Source: Hallella multisaccharivorax DSM 17128 (GTDB lineage Bacteria; Bacteroidota; Bacteroidia; Bacteroidales; Bacteroidaceae). From it: 64,000 bases of DNA. Location: the NCBI RefSeq assembly GCF_000218235.1, contig NZ_GL945017.1, positions 1,180,040-1,244,039 on the forward strand, written 5' to 3'. Shown piece after piece: positions 48,801 through 57,990 of the stretch (its first letter is position 1; each line of letters begins with the position of its first letter). Position numbers and translations under genes: made by a program. The notes beneath the pieces are model-generated. The model saw only the letters and a program-made list of their open reading frames with translations. It ran no database searches and was not told the DNA's origin.

Positions 48801-49383
48801 CGGTGGCCATCTCTGCAATCTTTCCCTGGTGCAGAGCAATACCTCCGAAGAGCTGCACATCGTAGTGTATCATGTCCCAGTGGATCTTGTTTCCTCCGGC
48901 AGTCCACTCGTTATGGTAGATGGCCTTGTCGCCATCGATAGTGATGAAGTCGTTTTTCGGGTTGGCAGCCAGCTCACGGTCGAAGTCGGTAGCAGTCACC
49001 ACGGTGTCGGCATTCTGCGTGAAGCGGCGGGCGGTGTCCTTGACAATGCTGAAGGCTACGGGCATAACGTCGTTGAGAGCTTTCTCCAGTGCTTCGAGCA
49101 TTTCCTTGTCTTGCTTGTCAATCTCATTGAAGATGGGCTCGCGCTCGTCGATGGGGGTGTCCTCAATCTTGGCGCGGAGCTCTGCGATCTTCTCCTTATA
49201 GGGCTTGGCAGCATCTTGCACGTAGGCCTGGATTTCCTTGCTCTTGGCGCGGAGCTCGTCGTTGGACAGCTTCTCGATTTCAGGATAGGCCTCCTTGACT
49301 TTCTCCACGAGGGGCTGGATGAGGCGCATGTCACGCTTTGACTTGTCGCCGAAAAGGGATTTCAAAAACTTGTTGAAGCTCAT
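45868..49383 (-). CDS. secA: Protein translocase motor SecA
   Basis: SecA pushes preproteins through SecYEG using ATP. Walker A is GEGKT at 195-199 ([14 protein letters not shown]). The DEAD-like box is [20 protein letters not shown], and the second nucleotide domain includes GRGTDIKL and [16 protein letters not shown]. The C-terminal zinc motif [14 protein letters not shown], which contacts SecB or the ribosome, is present. At 1171 residues it is about 270 longer than Escherichia coli SecA because of insertions in the first half, including a charged stretch near 340-430. Such long SecA forms are seen in Bacteroidota. Confidence 0.97.
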   Translation of the reverse strand: MSFNKFLKSLFGDKSKRDMRLIQPLVEKVKEAYPEIEKLSNDELRAKSKEIQAYVQDAAKPYKEKIAELRAKIEDTPIDEREPIFNEIDKQDKEMLEALEKALNDVMPVAFSIVKDTARRFTQNADTVVTATDFDRELAANPKNDFITIDGDKAIYHNEWTAGGNKIHWDMIHYDVQLFGGIALHQGKIAEMATGEGKTLVATLPVFLNALTGNGVHMVTVNDYLAKRDSEWMGPLYEFHGLSVDCIDKHQPNSQERRKAYQADITFGTNNEFGFDYLRDNMALSPDDLVQRRHNFAIVDEVDSVLIDDARTPLIISGPVPKGENQMYEEYQPLVEKLYEVQRKQATELLADARQKINAGRQETDKNKAQQLLEEGFLSLYRSFKALPKNKALIKYLSEEGIKSGMQKTEEIYMENNNRRMPEAVAPLYFVVDEKLNSADLTDKGVDWLANEVHDKDLFVLPDIASQLSSLENEKSLSDQERLDKKDDLLSHYAVQSDRVHTLQQLLKAYTMFNKDDEYVVIDGEVKIVDEQTGRIMEGRRWSDGLHQAIEAKEHVKVEAATQTFATITLQNYFRMYHKLAGMTGTASTEAGEFWDIYKLDVVEIPTNRPIARKDLEDRVYKTQREKYAAVIEEVEEMRVAGRPCLVGTTSVEISELLSRMLTMRKIPHHVLNAKLHQKEAMIVAEAGKSTMGQVYITSDGKAFTDKPSAVRYQDALIKAADENKKGSDHALAGKSAESLIHNEERLLGAVTIATNMAGRGTDIKLTPDVKTAGGLAIIGTTRHESRRVDRQLRGRAGRQGDPGSSVFYVSLEDELMRKFGSERIARVMDRLGFEDGERIESPMISKSIERAQKKVEENNFGIRKNLLEYDDVMNKQRTVIYEKRRHALMGERIGMDIANIIWDRVLSIIEKNDFEGCKESFLQVLSMEVPFTEEEFENSDRGELEERAFQDAMAAFKRKTDRIQSEAFPVIKDVYENQGSIYQFILIPITDGRHVVQLRVNLKEAYETEAKNIVKEFEKFVVLHIIDDDWKENLRQLDELRHSVQNASYEQKDPLLVFKLESAKLWDSMIDDMNDRIASFLMRGQIPVQQQQAPVQEAAPVEHQQRYNEQKVNFDEMEKTQRRAAMQDTREGAQQQKHMPIIREKMPRPNDPCPCGSGKKFKNCHGRGLR

Positions 49384-49412
49384 ATCTTGTTATTCTTTTT
49401 CCTATTTGGATG

Positions 49413-49420
49413 CAAAGTTA
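49413..49420 (-). promoter_or_regulatory. Promoter -7 box for secA
   Basis: TAACTTTG on the minus strand, 29 bases upstream of the secA ATG. Confidence 0.55.
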
Positions 49421-49485
49421 ATAAAACTATTTGGTAATCAGCTTTTTTGAAAGCTAAAAATACGGACGGGGCTCCATTGTTTCAT

Positions 49486-49607
49486 CATTGGATTGCCTCT
49501 ACGCTGCGGAGGCATTGCCTTTACACCGTAAAGGCAATGCCATTACACTGTAGAGACGATGCCATTACAGCGTAAAGGCGTTGCCATTACGGCGTAGAGG
49601 CGAATGG
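49486..49607 (-). repeat. 22-bp tandem repeat array, locus D (inverted orientation)
   Basis: Units lie at 49486-49507, 49508-49529, 49530-49551, 49552-49573 and 49574-49595, plus a truncated unit. Read on the minus strand they become GGCAACGCCTTTACGCTGT, GGCATCGTCTCTACAGTGT and GGCATTGCCTTTACGGTGT, each preceded by AAT. This matches locus C closely, so locus D is inverted relative to the other arrays. The units are more diverged from each other than those of loci B or E. The array lies between the end of the alkaline-phosphatase-family gene and the secA promoter. Confidence 0.85.
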
Positions 49608-49621
49608 TGTCTAAAAGCCTG

Positions 49622-51031
49622 TTAGAACAATGGGGCCACTCTGCATGCATTAGGTGCGCGGATACGGATGGTCTTGGCAATGGTCGGCGCAATGCGGTCG
49701 ACGGTGACAGGGTCGGATATCCGTTCGTGGCGGATGCCGTATCCAAAGAATATGATGGGGAAGGGTGTTACACCGGCACGGCTCATCGAGGTTTGCTGGG
49801 TGTTCTCGTTGAGTAGTCGCCATCCTGGTGCCACGTTGATGATGATGTCTCCGCTGAGGATAGGATTGTATCCTGCGCGGATTTTCTGGATGTCGTCGTT
49901 GCCCATCAGCAACCGCTCGCTGGTGTAGACATCGGCCACACCGGCGCTTTGCATGAGGAAAGCTTGCGAACGGGCGAGCAGCTCCGGCATGGAGATGCGT
50001 TTCTGTTCGATGAGCCGGTGGTTAAGATAAATCTCGTTGCCGTATTCCTGTTCAACGTATCTGCCTGATCCATAGATGGCTCCGAGATACATATTGAGCA
50101 GGCTTGCTGTGCGGTTGATATAGAAAGTGCCTGTGGGGATGCGGTATTGCGAAAGGTCGGAAGGCCTTTCTTCGTTGTAGCCTGTGGATGTGACGACGAA
50201 GAGGACCTGCTGCAGACTGAACCGTTTCTCGATGGCGTTGACCAATCGTCCAAGCGTGTAGTCAAGCTGCTGATAGATGCTTTGCATTTCTTCCCGCCAG
50301 TTGTGTACGGGCTTGCCGTCAGTCTTGGTGGCTGAGAGTGTGATATTAAGGATGTCGGAGATGTCGTCTTTACCGATGTCGGTCGATGACATAGCCGCCA
50401 GTGCGAGGTCTACGACGTTGTCGTTATCTTGTCGGCCATTCTGCTTCCGGTATTGCTCGCCGAAGCTCTCGTTGTAGCTTTTGACCCAACGCGGCAGCGC
50501 TTTCTCATAGTAAGAAGAGGAGGTCCATATCCCGTTTTTGTCAAGCCAGTAGCACCCGTCGGCGGCGTGTCCGGCCAGGAGAATGGCCGATTTGCTGTCG
50601 GCTGCGAATGAGTAGACAAGGGCTTTGCCGTTGGAGCTTACCTTCAGTTCGTCGCCGATGGTGCTTGTGCGCACCTTTTCGGCAGAGTAATAGCCTCGGC
50701 CGTCGTCGACGCTGCCCTCGGGTTGGAGAGACTTGCGGTCAAGCCACGTGTCGCCGATGATGCCATTGAAAAACGGAGATGTGCCAGTGGAAATAGCGGC
50801 TGTAGCCGATGACTGGTCAACGGGAAAGAAGGGATAGGTGGCACCGTCGTAGACGAGGCCCTCGCCCAAAAGCCGCTTAATACCGTAACGGGAATAGAAA
50901 TCACTGAACGCATCGACATAGTCGGAGCGTAACTGGTCAATGGTGACATTGACTACGAGGCGTGGTGCAAGCTCGAAAGCCTGCATCTCGGTTGAAGTCA
51001 GTGCCGCTACTAAAAGTGCTAAATACCGCAT
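49622..51031 (-). CDS. Secreted alkaline-phosphatase-family hydrolase (PafA-like)
   Basis: The protein belongs to the alkaline phosphatase/nucleotide pyrophosphatase superfamily. A short signal peptide (MRYLALLVAALTSTEMQA) leads into VVNVTIDQLRSDYVDAF, whose Asp32 is a metal ligand. The segment SSATAAISTGTSPFFNGIIGD holds the probable Ser/Thr nucleophile. The C-terminal part has the metal-binding GVTPFPIIFFGYGI. I place the start at 51031, the beginning of the signal peptide; the frame extending upstream runs inside the preceding gene. Length is 469 residues. It overlaps the Lnb-like gene by 13 bases. The natural phosphate ester is unknown. Confidence 0.82.
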   Translation of the reverse strand: MRYLALLVAALTSTEMQAFELAPRLVVNVTIDQLRSDYVDAFSDFYSRYGIKRLLGEGLVYDGATYPFFPVDQSSATAAISTGTSPFFNGIIGDTWLDRKSLQPEGSVDDGRGYYSAEKVRTSTIGDELKVSSNGKALVYSFAADSKSAILLAGHAADGCYWLDKNGIWTSSSYYEKALPRWVKSYNESFGEQYRKQNGRQDNDNVVDLALAAMSSTDIGKDDISDILNITLSATKTDGKPVHNWREEMQSIYQQLDYTLGRLVNAIEKRFSLQQVLFVVTSTGYNEERPSDLSQYRIPTGTFYINRTASLLNMYLGAIYGSGRYVEQEYGNEIYLNHRLIEQKRISMPELLARSQAFLMQSAGVADVYTSERLLMGNDDIQKIRAGYNPILSGDIIINVAPGWRLLNENTQQTSMSRAGVTPFPIIFFGYGIRHERISDPVTVDRIAPTIAKTIRIRAPNACRVAPLF

Positions 51032-52248
51032 GAGTGTCTGTTCCCTGTTGTTCGAGATGAGCAAAGCCATCGGTTGATAATGGTCCTTACAAGCAAAGTG
51101 CATGCCAAAAGCCACATTCCCGCTGCATATTTTTGCAAAAACAGTCCCCCGAGGAAGAATAGTATGAGACAGGTGAAAAGTATTTTCCAATAATAATGGA
51201 AGTTGCCTCTTCGTGCGCGCTTACTCACACCCCAGACGAAAACGAGTGATAACGGGTTGAGCAACAGTATCTGGAGGTTGACCCTGACTGTGGGGTGCTG
51301 TGAGAAAACCATGGCGAACAGGATGATTCCCGCGAGACCGGAGAGTGTTAGCAGCAGGCTGTCGTAGAGCCATAGCACGCGGTGACGCTTGTATTCGAAT
51401 ACGGCAATAACGAGTGTCAGTACCAACAGCAGCGCGAAGACAACGGTGGGAGACAGGGTGTCCCATATATCGCTGCTCTCAATTTGCGAGCCTTGCATGA
51501 GCACGGTCGAGGTCTCTTTCACCAACGGATACTGGCCGGAGGATTCAATGACAGTAGCATTGGCAAAGTCTTTCCTCAAAGAATCGGGGAGAAACTGCTG
51601 TTGTTCAAAGTTGGTCTTGCGGTCAGCGCCCACACCTAAAAGCAGGTCACATCCGAAGGACATCCAACGGTGATGGTGATTCCATTGGTGAACCATTTGC
51701 CGGTAAGAGGATTGAATGGTGGGGTTAGCATGGTATCTCACTTTGCCGTTGATGTGCTTGACAATGATGTCGCGGGCCCGCGTGGTGCAGTTGTCGTAGA
51801 AGAAATTGTATCGGTAAGTGCGCTCTGTGGGCTCATAATTGGCCTTAATGGCTTTCACGATGGCAAGTTTCTCCTGGCGTGAGAGATTGAGTTTTTGCTG
51901 TACGACACCGCGTCCTTCCTCTGAATATTCGGCCAAAAAAGAGTCAAAGTCCTCAAGACCCATCTGGTAGTCTGTCAGACCAAAGATAAATCGGAGAATA
52001 AAGAAATGCTGGCTGAGGTCGAACAGACCATAGTTAATGGCATAGTCAGTATGCCGTAAGTGGTCTTCAAGGCGGATGGCACTGTGGCCGTAAAGACTCC
52101 ACGCCTCGTTTCCGGGTGAGCAGGTAAGCAGGCTTATATCGACGCTGTCCATCTGGGCGAGCACTGACTCCTGCGCTTGGGTCGTCGCGCTTACGGCAGG
52201 GAAAAGAAGCAGCACAAGTATCAAATAGACTTGCTTAAAATATCTCAT
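51019..52248 (-). CDS. DUF4105 / Lnb-like membrane protein
   Basis: The protein has a signal-anchor or signal peptide (RYFKQVYLILVLLLFPAVSA), then a periplasmic DUF4105 domain. Two conserved motifs stand out: YGHSAIRL (His near 55) and NFFYDNCTTRARD (Cys near 154), a His/Cys pair typical of a papain-like acyltransferase fold. Five hydrophobic helices follow between about 255 and 390. This architecture matches the family to which the Bacteroides lipoprotein N-acyltransferase Lnb was assigned, so lipoprotein N-acylation is the best guess. The start is uncertain: Met codons also lie at 52254 and 52260, almost on the promoter. Confidence 0.72.
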   Translation of the reverse strand: MRYFKQVYLILVLLLFPAVSATTQAQESVLAQMDSVDISLLTCSPGNEAWSLYGHSAIRLEDHLRHTDYAINYGLFDLSQHFFILRFIFGLTDYQMGLEDFDSFLAEYSEEGRGVVQQKLNLSRQEKLAIVKAIKANYEPTERTYRYNFFYDNCTTRARDIIVKHINGKVRYHANPTIQSSYRQMVHQWNHHHRWMSFGCDLLLGVGADRKTNFEQQQFLPDSLRKDFANATVIESSGQYPLVKETSTVLMQGSQIESSDIWDTLSPTVVFALLLVLTLVIAVFEYKRHRVLWLYDSLLLTLSGLAGIILFAMVFSQHPTVRVNLQILLLNPLSLVFVWGVSKRARRGNFHYYWKILFTCLILFFLGGLFLQKYAAGMWLLACTLLVRTIINRWLCSSRTTGNRHSCGI

Positions 52249-52264
52249 AATCATTTTCACAGTG

Positions 52265-52272
52265 CAAAAATA
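52265..52272 (-). promoter_or_regulatory. Promoter -7 box for the Lnb-like gene
   Basis: TATTTTTG on the minus strand. Transcription would start near 52258, leaving a very short leader, which favours the ATG at 52248 as the start codon. Confidence 0.5.
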
Positions 52273-52317
52273 CCTTATTATTTCAACTTATCATGCATTT
52301 ATCTTGTTTTTTTTCAA

Positions 52318-52325
52318 TACTTTTG
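52318..52325 (+). promoter_or_regulatory. Promoter -7 box for the outer-membrane protein operon
   Basis: TACTTTTG on the plus strand, 58 bases upstream of the ATG at 52383. It is divergent from the Lnb-like promoter. Confidence 0.5.
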
Positions 52326-52382
52326 CACTTGGTTTTTAATTTTCAAGCGTAAGTTTAGTATCAACGAAATACATTGGAGAAG

Positions 52383-53690
52383 ATGAGATTACATATCATG
52401 GCGGGTATCCTGCTCATTGCTTCGGCTCAGTCGGTTATGGCTCAGAGCGGTACCAATTCCCCATACAGCCAGTTTGGTCTGGGTATGCTTTCCGATCAGG
52501 CGTCGGGTTTTAACAGAGGCACAGATGGGTTGGCATTGGGCTTCCACGATCATAATCAGGTCAACTATTTGAATCCTGCATCCTATGCATCGCTTGACAG
52601 CCTGACGTTTATCTTCGATGTCGGCCTGTCGGGGCAAATCACCAATTTCAAGGAAAAGGGCGTGAAGAAGAATGCCAACAACGCTGACTTTGAATATCTG
52701 GTGGCAGGCTTCCGCGTTTTTCGCCATGTGGGTTTGAGCTTCGGTTTGCTGCCCTATACCAATGTGGGCTATTCCTATACGTCGGCCCGTACACTGAATG
52801 ATGGCTCTGCCACGACATCAACGGACACCTACACCGGCACCGGTGGCCTGAGGCAGGTGTACCTCGGTGTGGGAGTCTCGCCTTTCAAGGGCTTTGCCCT
52901 TGGTGTTAACGGCAGCTATCTCTATGGCAGCTACACGAAGGCATTGACCAACAGTTTCAGCAATAGCTATGTCAATACGATCCGGAAGATCGCTTCGGCT
53001 GATGTGGAAAGCTATAGACTTGACTTTGGTGCGCAGTATACCGCCCGCATCACAAAGAAAGACGAGGTGACGCTGGGCGCTACCTACACATTGGGACACA
53101 AGATTGGCGGGAATCCGCAGCTTAGCGTTATTTCCAGCAACTCACAGACCAGCGTAGCCGACACCACGACCTATCCGGGCACGGGAAATGGGAAACTGCG
53201 TTTGGAGATGCCTTCAACCATCGGCATGGGACTATTGTACAATCATAATAATGTGTTGAAGATAGGTGCTGACTACTCTCTTCAGAAGTGGGCTAAGGTG
53301 GAGGAGCCTGTCTATAGCTCGCGGAACGGGGAGGTGTCTTATGCCTTGCGGTCAGGTATGTACCAGGATCGCCACAAGGCTACAGTCGGCTTGGAGTATT
53401 GTCCGGGCGAGTACAACAGGCATTTCTTCAACCGCGTACGCTATCGTGCAGGGGTTTCTTATGCCACTCCTTATTATTATATCAATGGGAAGGATGGCCC
53501 AAAGGAGATAAGTGCAAGCATTGGTTTCGGCATCCCTATCATGAACAGTTGGAATAATCGCTCCATCCTTAATATCAGCGGGCAATGGGTGCAGCGCAAG
53601 GCGGCTGACTTCATTACGGAGAATAGCTTCCGTATCAACATCGGACTGACATTCAACGAGCGCTGGTTCGCCAAGTGGAAAGTACAGTAA
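52383..53690 (+). CDS. Outer-membrane beta-barrel protein of unknown function
   Basis: A 21-residue signal peptide (MRLHIMAGILLIASAQSVMAQ) is followed by NSPYSQFGLGML, then a long region of alternating hydrophobic and polar residues with many Gly and Tyr. The chain ends FNERWFAKWKVQ. This is typical of a barrel with 12 or more strands, loosely like the FadL/OMPP1 proteins of Bacteroidota. I chose the ATG at 52383; an in-frame TTG at 52374 is less likely and would spoil the signal peptide. Length is 435 residues. LptC follows after three bases, suggesting a shared envelope role. Confidence 0.7.
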   Translation: MRLHIMAGILLIASAQSVMAQSGTNSPYSQFGLGMLSDQASGFNRGTDGLALGFHDHNQVNYLNPASYASLDSLTFIFDVGLSGQITNFKEKGVKKNANNADFEYLVAGFRVFRHVGLSFGLLPYTNVGYSYTSARTLNDGSATTSTDTYTGTGGLRQVYLGVGVSPFKGFALGVNGSYLYGSYTKALTNSFSNSYVNTIRKIASADVESYRLDFGAQYTARITKKDEVTLGATYTLGHKIGGNPQLSVISSNSQTSVADTTTYPGTGNGKLRLEMPSTIGMGLLYNHNNVLKIGADYSLQKWAKVEEPVYSSRNGEVSYALRSGMYQDRHKATVGLEYCPGEYNRHFFNRVRYRAGVSYATPYYYINGKDGPKEISASIGFGIPIMNSWNNRSILNISGQWVQRKAADFITENSFRINIGLTFNERWFAKWKVQ

Positions 53691-53693
53691 AGC

Positions 53694-54383
53694 ATGAAAG
53701 ACTGCGCAGCGGGTTATAGTAAAAGACAGAAGAGCGACAGTATGCATATTATAATAATATGTGTAGTGCTCGCTTTTGTTGTTTCTGCTTGTCAGGAAGC
53801 GGTGGAGCACACGGCACCTGCCATCCACGACCGCGATTCGGTCTCGGTGATGACATCGTTGGGTGTGAATACGCTCATATCTGACTCGGGCGTCATCAAG
53901 TACCGCATCGTGACCGAGCGGTGGGATGTCAACACTGTGCGCCATCCCTCACGCTGGACGTTCGACAAGGGACTTTTCCTTGAACAGTTTGATGAGAAGT
54001 TTCATATACAGGCCTATATCCAGTGCGATACAGCTTACTATTTCGACCAGCTACACTTGTGGGAGCTGCGCTCACGTGTCAGGGTGCTCACAAAGGACGG
54101 CCTGCGTTTCTCTTCTCAGCAGCTTTTCTGGGATGAGCAGAAGCATGAGCTGTATTCCTATACTTTTTCGCGTTTGGTTACGCCTGAGCGCACATTGCAG
54201 GGCACCTATTTCCGGTCAGATGAGCGGATGACAAAGTATATCGTTACCAACTCTCGTGGCTCTTTCCAAAGTGCTGATTTCGGCATGTCGACGAGCGGCT
54301 CTGATTCGGCAAAAGCTGTACAAGACAGTATGCTCATGAACCAACGGTCGAAGGCAACGCCCGTGCGGTCGGAAAACAATTAG
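53694..54383 (+). CDS. lptC: LPS export periplasmic protein LptC, lipoprotein form
   Basis: LptC passes lipopolysaccharide from the LptBFG exporter to LptA across the periplasm. An N-terminal hydrophobic segment ends in the lipobox-like SACQEA. The beta-jellyroll region includes SGVIKYRIVTERWDVN and LHLWELRSRVRVLTKDGLRFSSQQLFWDE, and TKYIVTNSRGSFQ lies near the end. At 229 residues it is longer than the roughly 190 of Escherichia coli. Either the first ATG (53694) or an ATG 16 codons later could be the start; the second gives a cleaner lipoprotein signal. Confidence 0.85.
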   Translation: MKDCAAGYSKRQKSDSMHIIIICVVLAFVVSACQEAVEHTAPAIHDRDSVSVMTSLGVNTLISDSGVIKYRIVTERWDVNTVRHPSRWTFDKGLFLEQFDEKFHIQAYIQCDTAYYFDQLHLWELRSRVRVLTKDGLRFSSQQLFWDEQKHELYSYTFSRLVTPERTLQGTYFRSDERMTKYIVTNSRGSFQSADFGMSTSGSDSAKAVQDSMLMNQRSKATPVRSENN

Positions 54384-54411
54384 TTCATAATACAGGTTAA
54401 GACATAAGACA

Positions 54412-55689
54412 TTGGAAGTTGAATTGTCATCGATTATAGAGATTCTCACCACGATGGTGCTCTCCGCTTTTTTTTCAGGGATGGAGATAGCCTTTGTGTC
54501 CAGCAACCGTATGCTGGCAGAGATGGATAAAGAGAAGAAGCATGGCTTTTCTCAAAGATTCATTGCCTTTTTTTATCGCCATCCCAATGGCTTCGTATCG
54601 ACGATGTTGGTGGGCAACAATATTGTGCTGGTGATTTATGGCATTCTCTTCGCCCGTATCTTTGATACCACGCTTTTTTCTGGTATGGACGCTGGTGTGC
54701 GGGTCATGCTGGATACGATTCTCTCTACTTTGGTCATGCTCTTCACGGGAGAGTTCTTACCCAAAGCTTTCTTTAAGAGCAGCCCTAACCGGCTCTTGTC
54801 TTTCTTTGCGCCTATAGCTGCGGTATTTTATGTGATCTTATGGCCAATCAGTAAGTTCGCTACATTTCTGTCGCGTGTCATGCTCAGAGCTGTGGGCATA
54901 AGAATCGACAAGGAAGAGTCGGAAAAGAGCTTTACGAAGGTCGACCTCGACTATCTGCTGCAATCATCAATAGTCAACGCGCCGAAAGGCAGTGAGGTGG
55001 ATGATGAAGTGAAGATTTTCCAGAATGCCCTCGACTTCCCTGATATCAAGGTGCGCGACTGCATGATTCCCCGGACGGAAATCAATGCCGTCGATATGGA
55101 CGACTGTAATATGGAGAAGCTCATGCAGACGTTCATTGAGAGCGGTAATTCCAAGATCGTCGTTTATAAAGGTGATATTGATCATGTTGTAGGTTATATC
55201 CATAGTTCAGAAATGTTCAGGGAACCATCCCGTTGGCAGAATTCTATTCGCAAGATGCCATTCGTGCCCGAGACAATGGCTGCGCAGAAGCTCATGCGTA
55301 TCTTTCTGCAGCAGAAGAAAAGCCTCGGTGTGGTCGTCGATGAGTTTGGTGGTACCAGCGGACTGGTTTCGCTTGAAGACATTGTGGAAGAGATTTTCGG
55401 GGATATCCAGGATGAGCACGATAGCGACAATCTTGTGGCTAAAAAGGTAGGCGACAACGAGTATGTCTTTTCCGGACGCATTGAAATAGACACGGCAAAT
55501 GATAGATTTGGTCTCGATTTGCCTGAAAGCGACGAATATATGACCATCAGCGGACTTATCCTGCACGAATACCAGAGTTTTCCTAAGCTCAATGAGGTGA
55601 TAAAGGTAGGCCGATATTCGTTTAAAATACTCAAATCGACCGCTACAAAGATTGAGCTTGTCAAACTGACGGTACAAAACGAAGACTGA
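54412..55689 (+). CDS. CBS-domain membrane protein (CorC/HlyC, GldE-like)
   Basis: The chain begins with a DUF21 membrane domain of about four helices (residues about 5-190). Two CBS domains follow (about 205-335, with RDCMIPRTEINAVD and GVVVDEFGGTSGLVSLEDIVEEIFGDI), then a C-terminal CorC/HlyC domain. Such proteins are linked to magnesium or cobalt transport, and the relative GldE to gliding motility in Bacteroidota. The initiation codon appears to be a TTG at 54412, because no ATG precedes the first membrane helix. Length is 425 residues. The function in this organism is open. Confidence 0.8.
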   Translation: MEVELSSIIEILTTMVLSAFFSGMEIAFVSSNRMLAEMDKEKKHGFSQRFIAFFYRHPNGFVSTMLVGNNIVLVIYGILFARIFDTTLFSGMDAGVRVMLDTILSTLVMLFTGEFLPKAFFKSSPNRLLSFFAPIAAVFYVILWPISKFATFLSRVMLRAVGIRIDKEESEKSFTKVDLDYLLQSSIVNAPKGSEVDDEVKIFQNALDFPDIKVRDCMIPRTEINAVDMDDCNMEKLMQTFIESGNSKIVVYKGDIDHVVGYIHSSEMFREPSRWQNSIRKMPFVPETMAAQKLMRIFLQQKKSLGVVVDEFGGTSGLVSLEDIVEEIFGDIQDEHDSDNLVAKKVGDNEYVFSGRIEIDTANDRFGLDLPESDEYMTISGLILHEYQSFPKLNEVIKVGRYSFKILKSTATKIELVKLTVQNED

Positions 55690-55714
55690 ATGAAATTTTC
55701 TGTCAGTAAAGTGG

Positions 55715-55743
55715 TTGTAATTGTGCAATAATTAGTAAATTTG
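55715..55743 (+). promoter_or_regulatory. Promoter of the PpiD-like gene
   Basis: TTG at 55715-55717, an 18-base spacer and TAAATTTG at 55736-55743 fit the Bacteroidota promoter. The gene can therefore be expressed apart from the upstream cluster. Confidence 0.55.
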
Positions 55744-55794
55744 CAGTCTAATTGGATAAGAAGAATAAAATAAAAATAAAACGTAAAAACAAGA

Positions 55795-57936
55795 ATGGCA
55801 GCATTAGGAAAAATCAGAAGTAGAGGTGTGACACTGATCGTGATCATCGGTATCGGTCTCTTTGCCTTCATTGCCGAGGAGGCGTTTCGCTCCTGCGAAT
55901 CTTCGCGCAACAACGCGCGGCAGCAGATTGGCGAGATCTTAGGAGAAAAAATCAGCTATGAAGAGTTTGCCAAGTTGGTGGATGAGGCTCAAGATGCTAT
56001 GAAGGTCATGGGGCAGGAAAACCTCAACGACGACCAGCTCAACCAGCTTCGGGATCAAGTATGGCAGAGTCTTGTACAATACAAGATCATAGAGAAAGAA
56101 TGTGATAAGCTCGGACTCACAGTGACCGATGACGAAATGCAGAATGTACTGAACGAGGGTACCAATCAGATGCTGCTCTCTACACCTTTTGTCAATCGCC
56201 AGACGGGTCGTTTTGACGCCAACCAGCTTAAGCAGTTCCTGGCACAGTACAATCAGGTGAAAAGCTCCAATCCGCAGGCTGCCGAGCAGTACGACGCTAT
56301 TTACAAATACTGGAACTACGTAGAAAAGAGTCTACGCCAGCAGCTTCTTATCCAGAAATATAATGGACTGCTTTCCCACTGTTTCTTGTCCAACCCCATC
56401 GAGGCAAAGATGGCTTATAAGGAGTCGAGTGAGGAGAGCAATATTCAGCTTGCCGCTTACCCTTATAGTAGCATTCAGGACGCAAAGGTGAAGATTGCCG
56501 ACAGCGATCTCAAGGCTAAGTATGATGAGCTGAAGCCCCGTTTCCAGCAGTTTGTCGAGAGCCGTGACATCAAGTATATTGATGTTAAAATAACAGCTTC
56601 TGCAGCCGACCGCGCTGCTCTGAAGAAGCAGTTCAATGGCTATGCAAAGAGCTTGGCCGAGATGGCTGATCCTACAGACGTGGTGCGTAAGAGCACATCC
56701 ACGGTGCCTTATCTTGGTATTCCTGTAGGCAAAGAGGCTTTCCCCACTGACATCGCTGCCAAGCTCGACTCAATGAGCGTAGGACAGACACTCGGTCCCG
56801 TGGAGTCGAAGGCTGACAATACGTTTAATATCGTGAAACTCGTGGCTAAGCAGGAGTTACCTGACTCAGTACAGTTCCGTGCTATTCAGATTGGTGGAAC
56901 CACGCCTGATGAGGCTCACCAGCGTGCCGATTCTGTTTACAAGACACTCTCAGCAGGAGCTGACTTCGCTACATTAGCCAAGAAATATGGTCAGGAAGGC
57001 ACGGAGCAGTGGCTCACAACCCGTCAGTATGAGTACACCAACTCTATGGACAATGATACGAAGAACTATCTGAACACCTTGCTAACAGCGGCTCCCAAGG
57101 AGTTGAAGAATATTGTCACCACTCAGGGCAATGTCATTGTAGAGGTGCTCGACCGCAAGAATATGATTGAAAAGTTTACGGCCGCAGTCATCAAGAAGCC
57201 TATCGATTATTCGAAGGACACACGTAGTGCTATTTTCAATAAGTTCAGCTCCTTTGTCAGTGCTAACACGACGCTTGACGCCCTTGAGAAAAACTCAGCC
57301 AAGAGTGGTTATAGAGTGCAGGAGGCCCACGACGTGACCACGTCTCAGCATTACCTTGCCGGAATACATTCCACTCGCGACGCAATGAAATGGCTCTTTG
57401 AGGCCAAGCCGGGTGATGTCTCTCCAATGTATGAATGTGGTGAGAACGGTGACAATCTGCTGTTGGTAGTATGTACTGCTGTACATCCTATAGGTTATCG
57501 TGACCTCAATGATCCGCAGGTCAAAGAGATGGTGAAGGCCGAAGTACTGCGTGACAAGAAAGCCGAGATGCTTATGGCCAAGATCAAGGGAGTGAGCAGT
57601 ATTGCAGCTGCTAAGGCCAAGGGAGCCATGGTGACACCTGTCAATCAGGTCACCTTCTCAGCACCGGTGTTTGTTGCCTCTACGGGGACCAGTGAGCCGG
57701 CTCTTTGTGGTGCAGTGTATGCAGCTAAGGTGGGTCAGTTCTTCACCCGTCCTGTTAAGGGCTTGGGTGGTGTCTTTCAATTCCAGGTTATCAACCGATC
57801 AAAGAATGGGACGAAGTTCAATGAGAAGCAGGAAGAGGCAACTCTTCGTCAGAATGCCATGCGCAATGCCAGCAATTTCATGAACGAGCTTTATATCAAA
57901 GCTAAGGTGGTGGATAACCGCTATCTGTTCTTCTAA
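55795..57936 (+). CDS. PpiD/SurA-like peptidyl-prolyl isomerase chaperone
   Basis: A single N-terminal membrane helix (residues about 11-30, RGVTLIVIIGIGLFAFIAEEA) anchors a large periplasmic chaperone. The SurA-type N-terminal domain spans about 40-240, and a parvulin-like isomerase segment lies near 355-460 (VQFRAIQIGGTTPDEAHQRADSV, FATLAKKYGQEGTEQWL). A second, diverged periplasmic domain completes the 713 residues. It probably helps outer-membrane proteins leave the Sec channel. The order PPIase after LptC and a barrel protein is consistent with envelope assembly. Confidence 0.88.
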   Translation: MAALGKIRSRGVTLIVIIGIGLFAFIAEEAFRSCESSRNNARQQIGEILGEKISYEEFAKLVDEAQDAMKVMGQENLNDDQLNQLRDQVWQSLVQYKIIEKECDKLGLTVTDDEMQNVLNEGTNQMLLSTPFVNRQTGRFDANQLKQFLAQYNQVKSSNPQAAEQYDAIYKYWNYVEKSLRQQLLIQKYNGLLSHCFLSNPIEAKMAYKESSEESNIQLAAYPYSSIQDAKVKIADSDLKAKYDELKPRFQQFVESRDIKYIDVKITASAADRAALKKQFNGYAKSLAEMADPTDVVRKSTSTVPYLGIPVGKEAFPTDIAAKLDSMSVGQTLGPVESKADNTFNIVKLVAKQELPDSVQFRAIQIGGTTPDEAHQRADSVYKTLSAGADFATLAKKYGQEGTEQWLTTRQYEYTNSMDNDTKNYLNTLLTAAPKELKNIVTTQGNVIVEVLDRKNMIEKFTAAVIKKPIDYSKDTRSAIFNKFSSFVSANTTLDALEKNSAKSGYRVQEAHDVTTSQHYLAGIHSTRDAMKWLFEAKPGDVSPMYECGENGDNLLLVVCTAVHPIGYRDLNDPQVKEMVKAEVLRDKKAEMLMAKIKGVSSIAAAKAKGAMVTPVNQVTFSAPVFVASTGTSEPALCGAVYAAKVGQFFTRPVKGLGGVFQFQVINRSKNGTKFNEKQEEATLRQNAMRNASNFMNELYIKAKVVDNRYLFF

Positions 57937-57967
57937 GGCAATGAGAGTATATTAAGATTTAATAGTG

Positions 57968-57990
57968 AGGGCGGCCATCAAAGTCGCCCT
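57968..57990 (+). terminator. Terminator of the PpiD-like gene
   Basis: AGGGCGGC and GTCGCCCT pair with one G-U and a seven-base loop, followed by TTTATG. It begins 32 bases after the stop codon. Confidence 0.75.
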
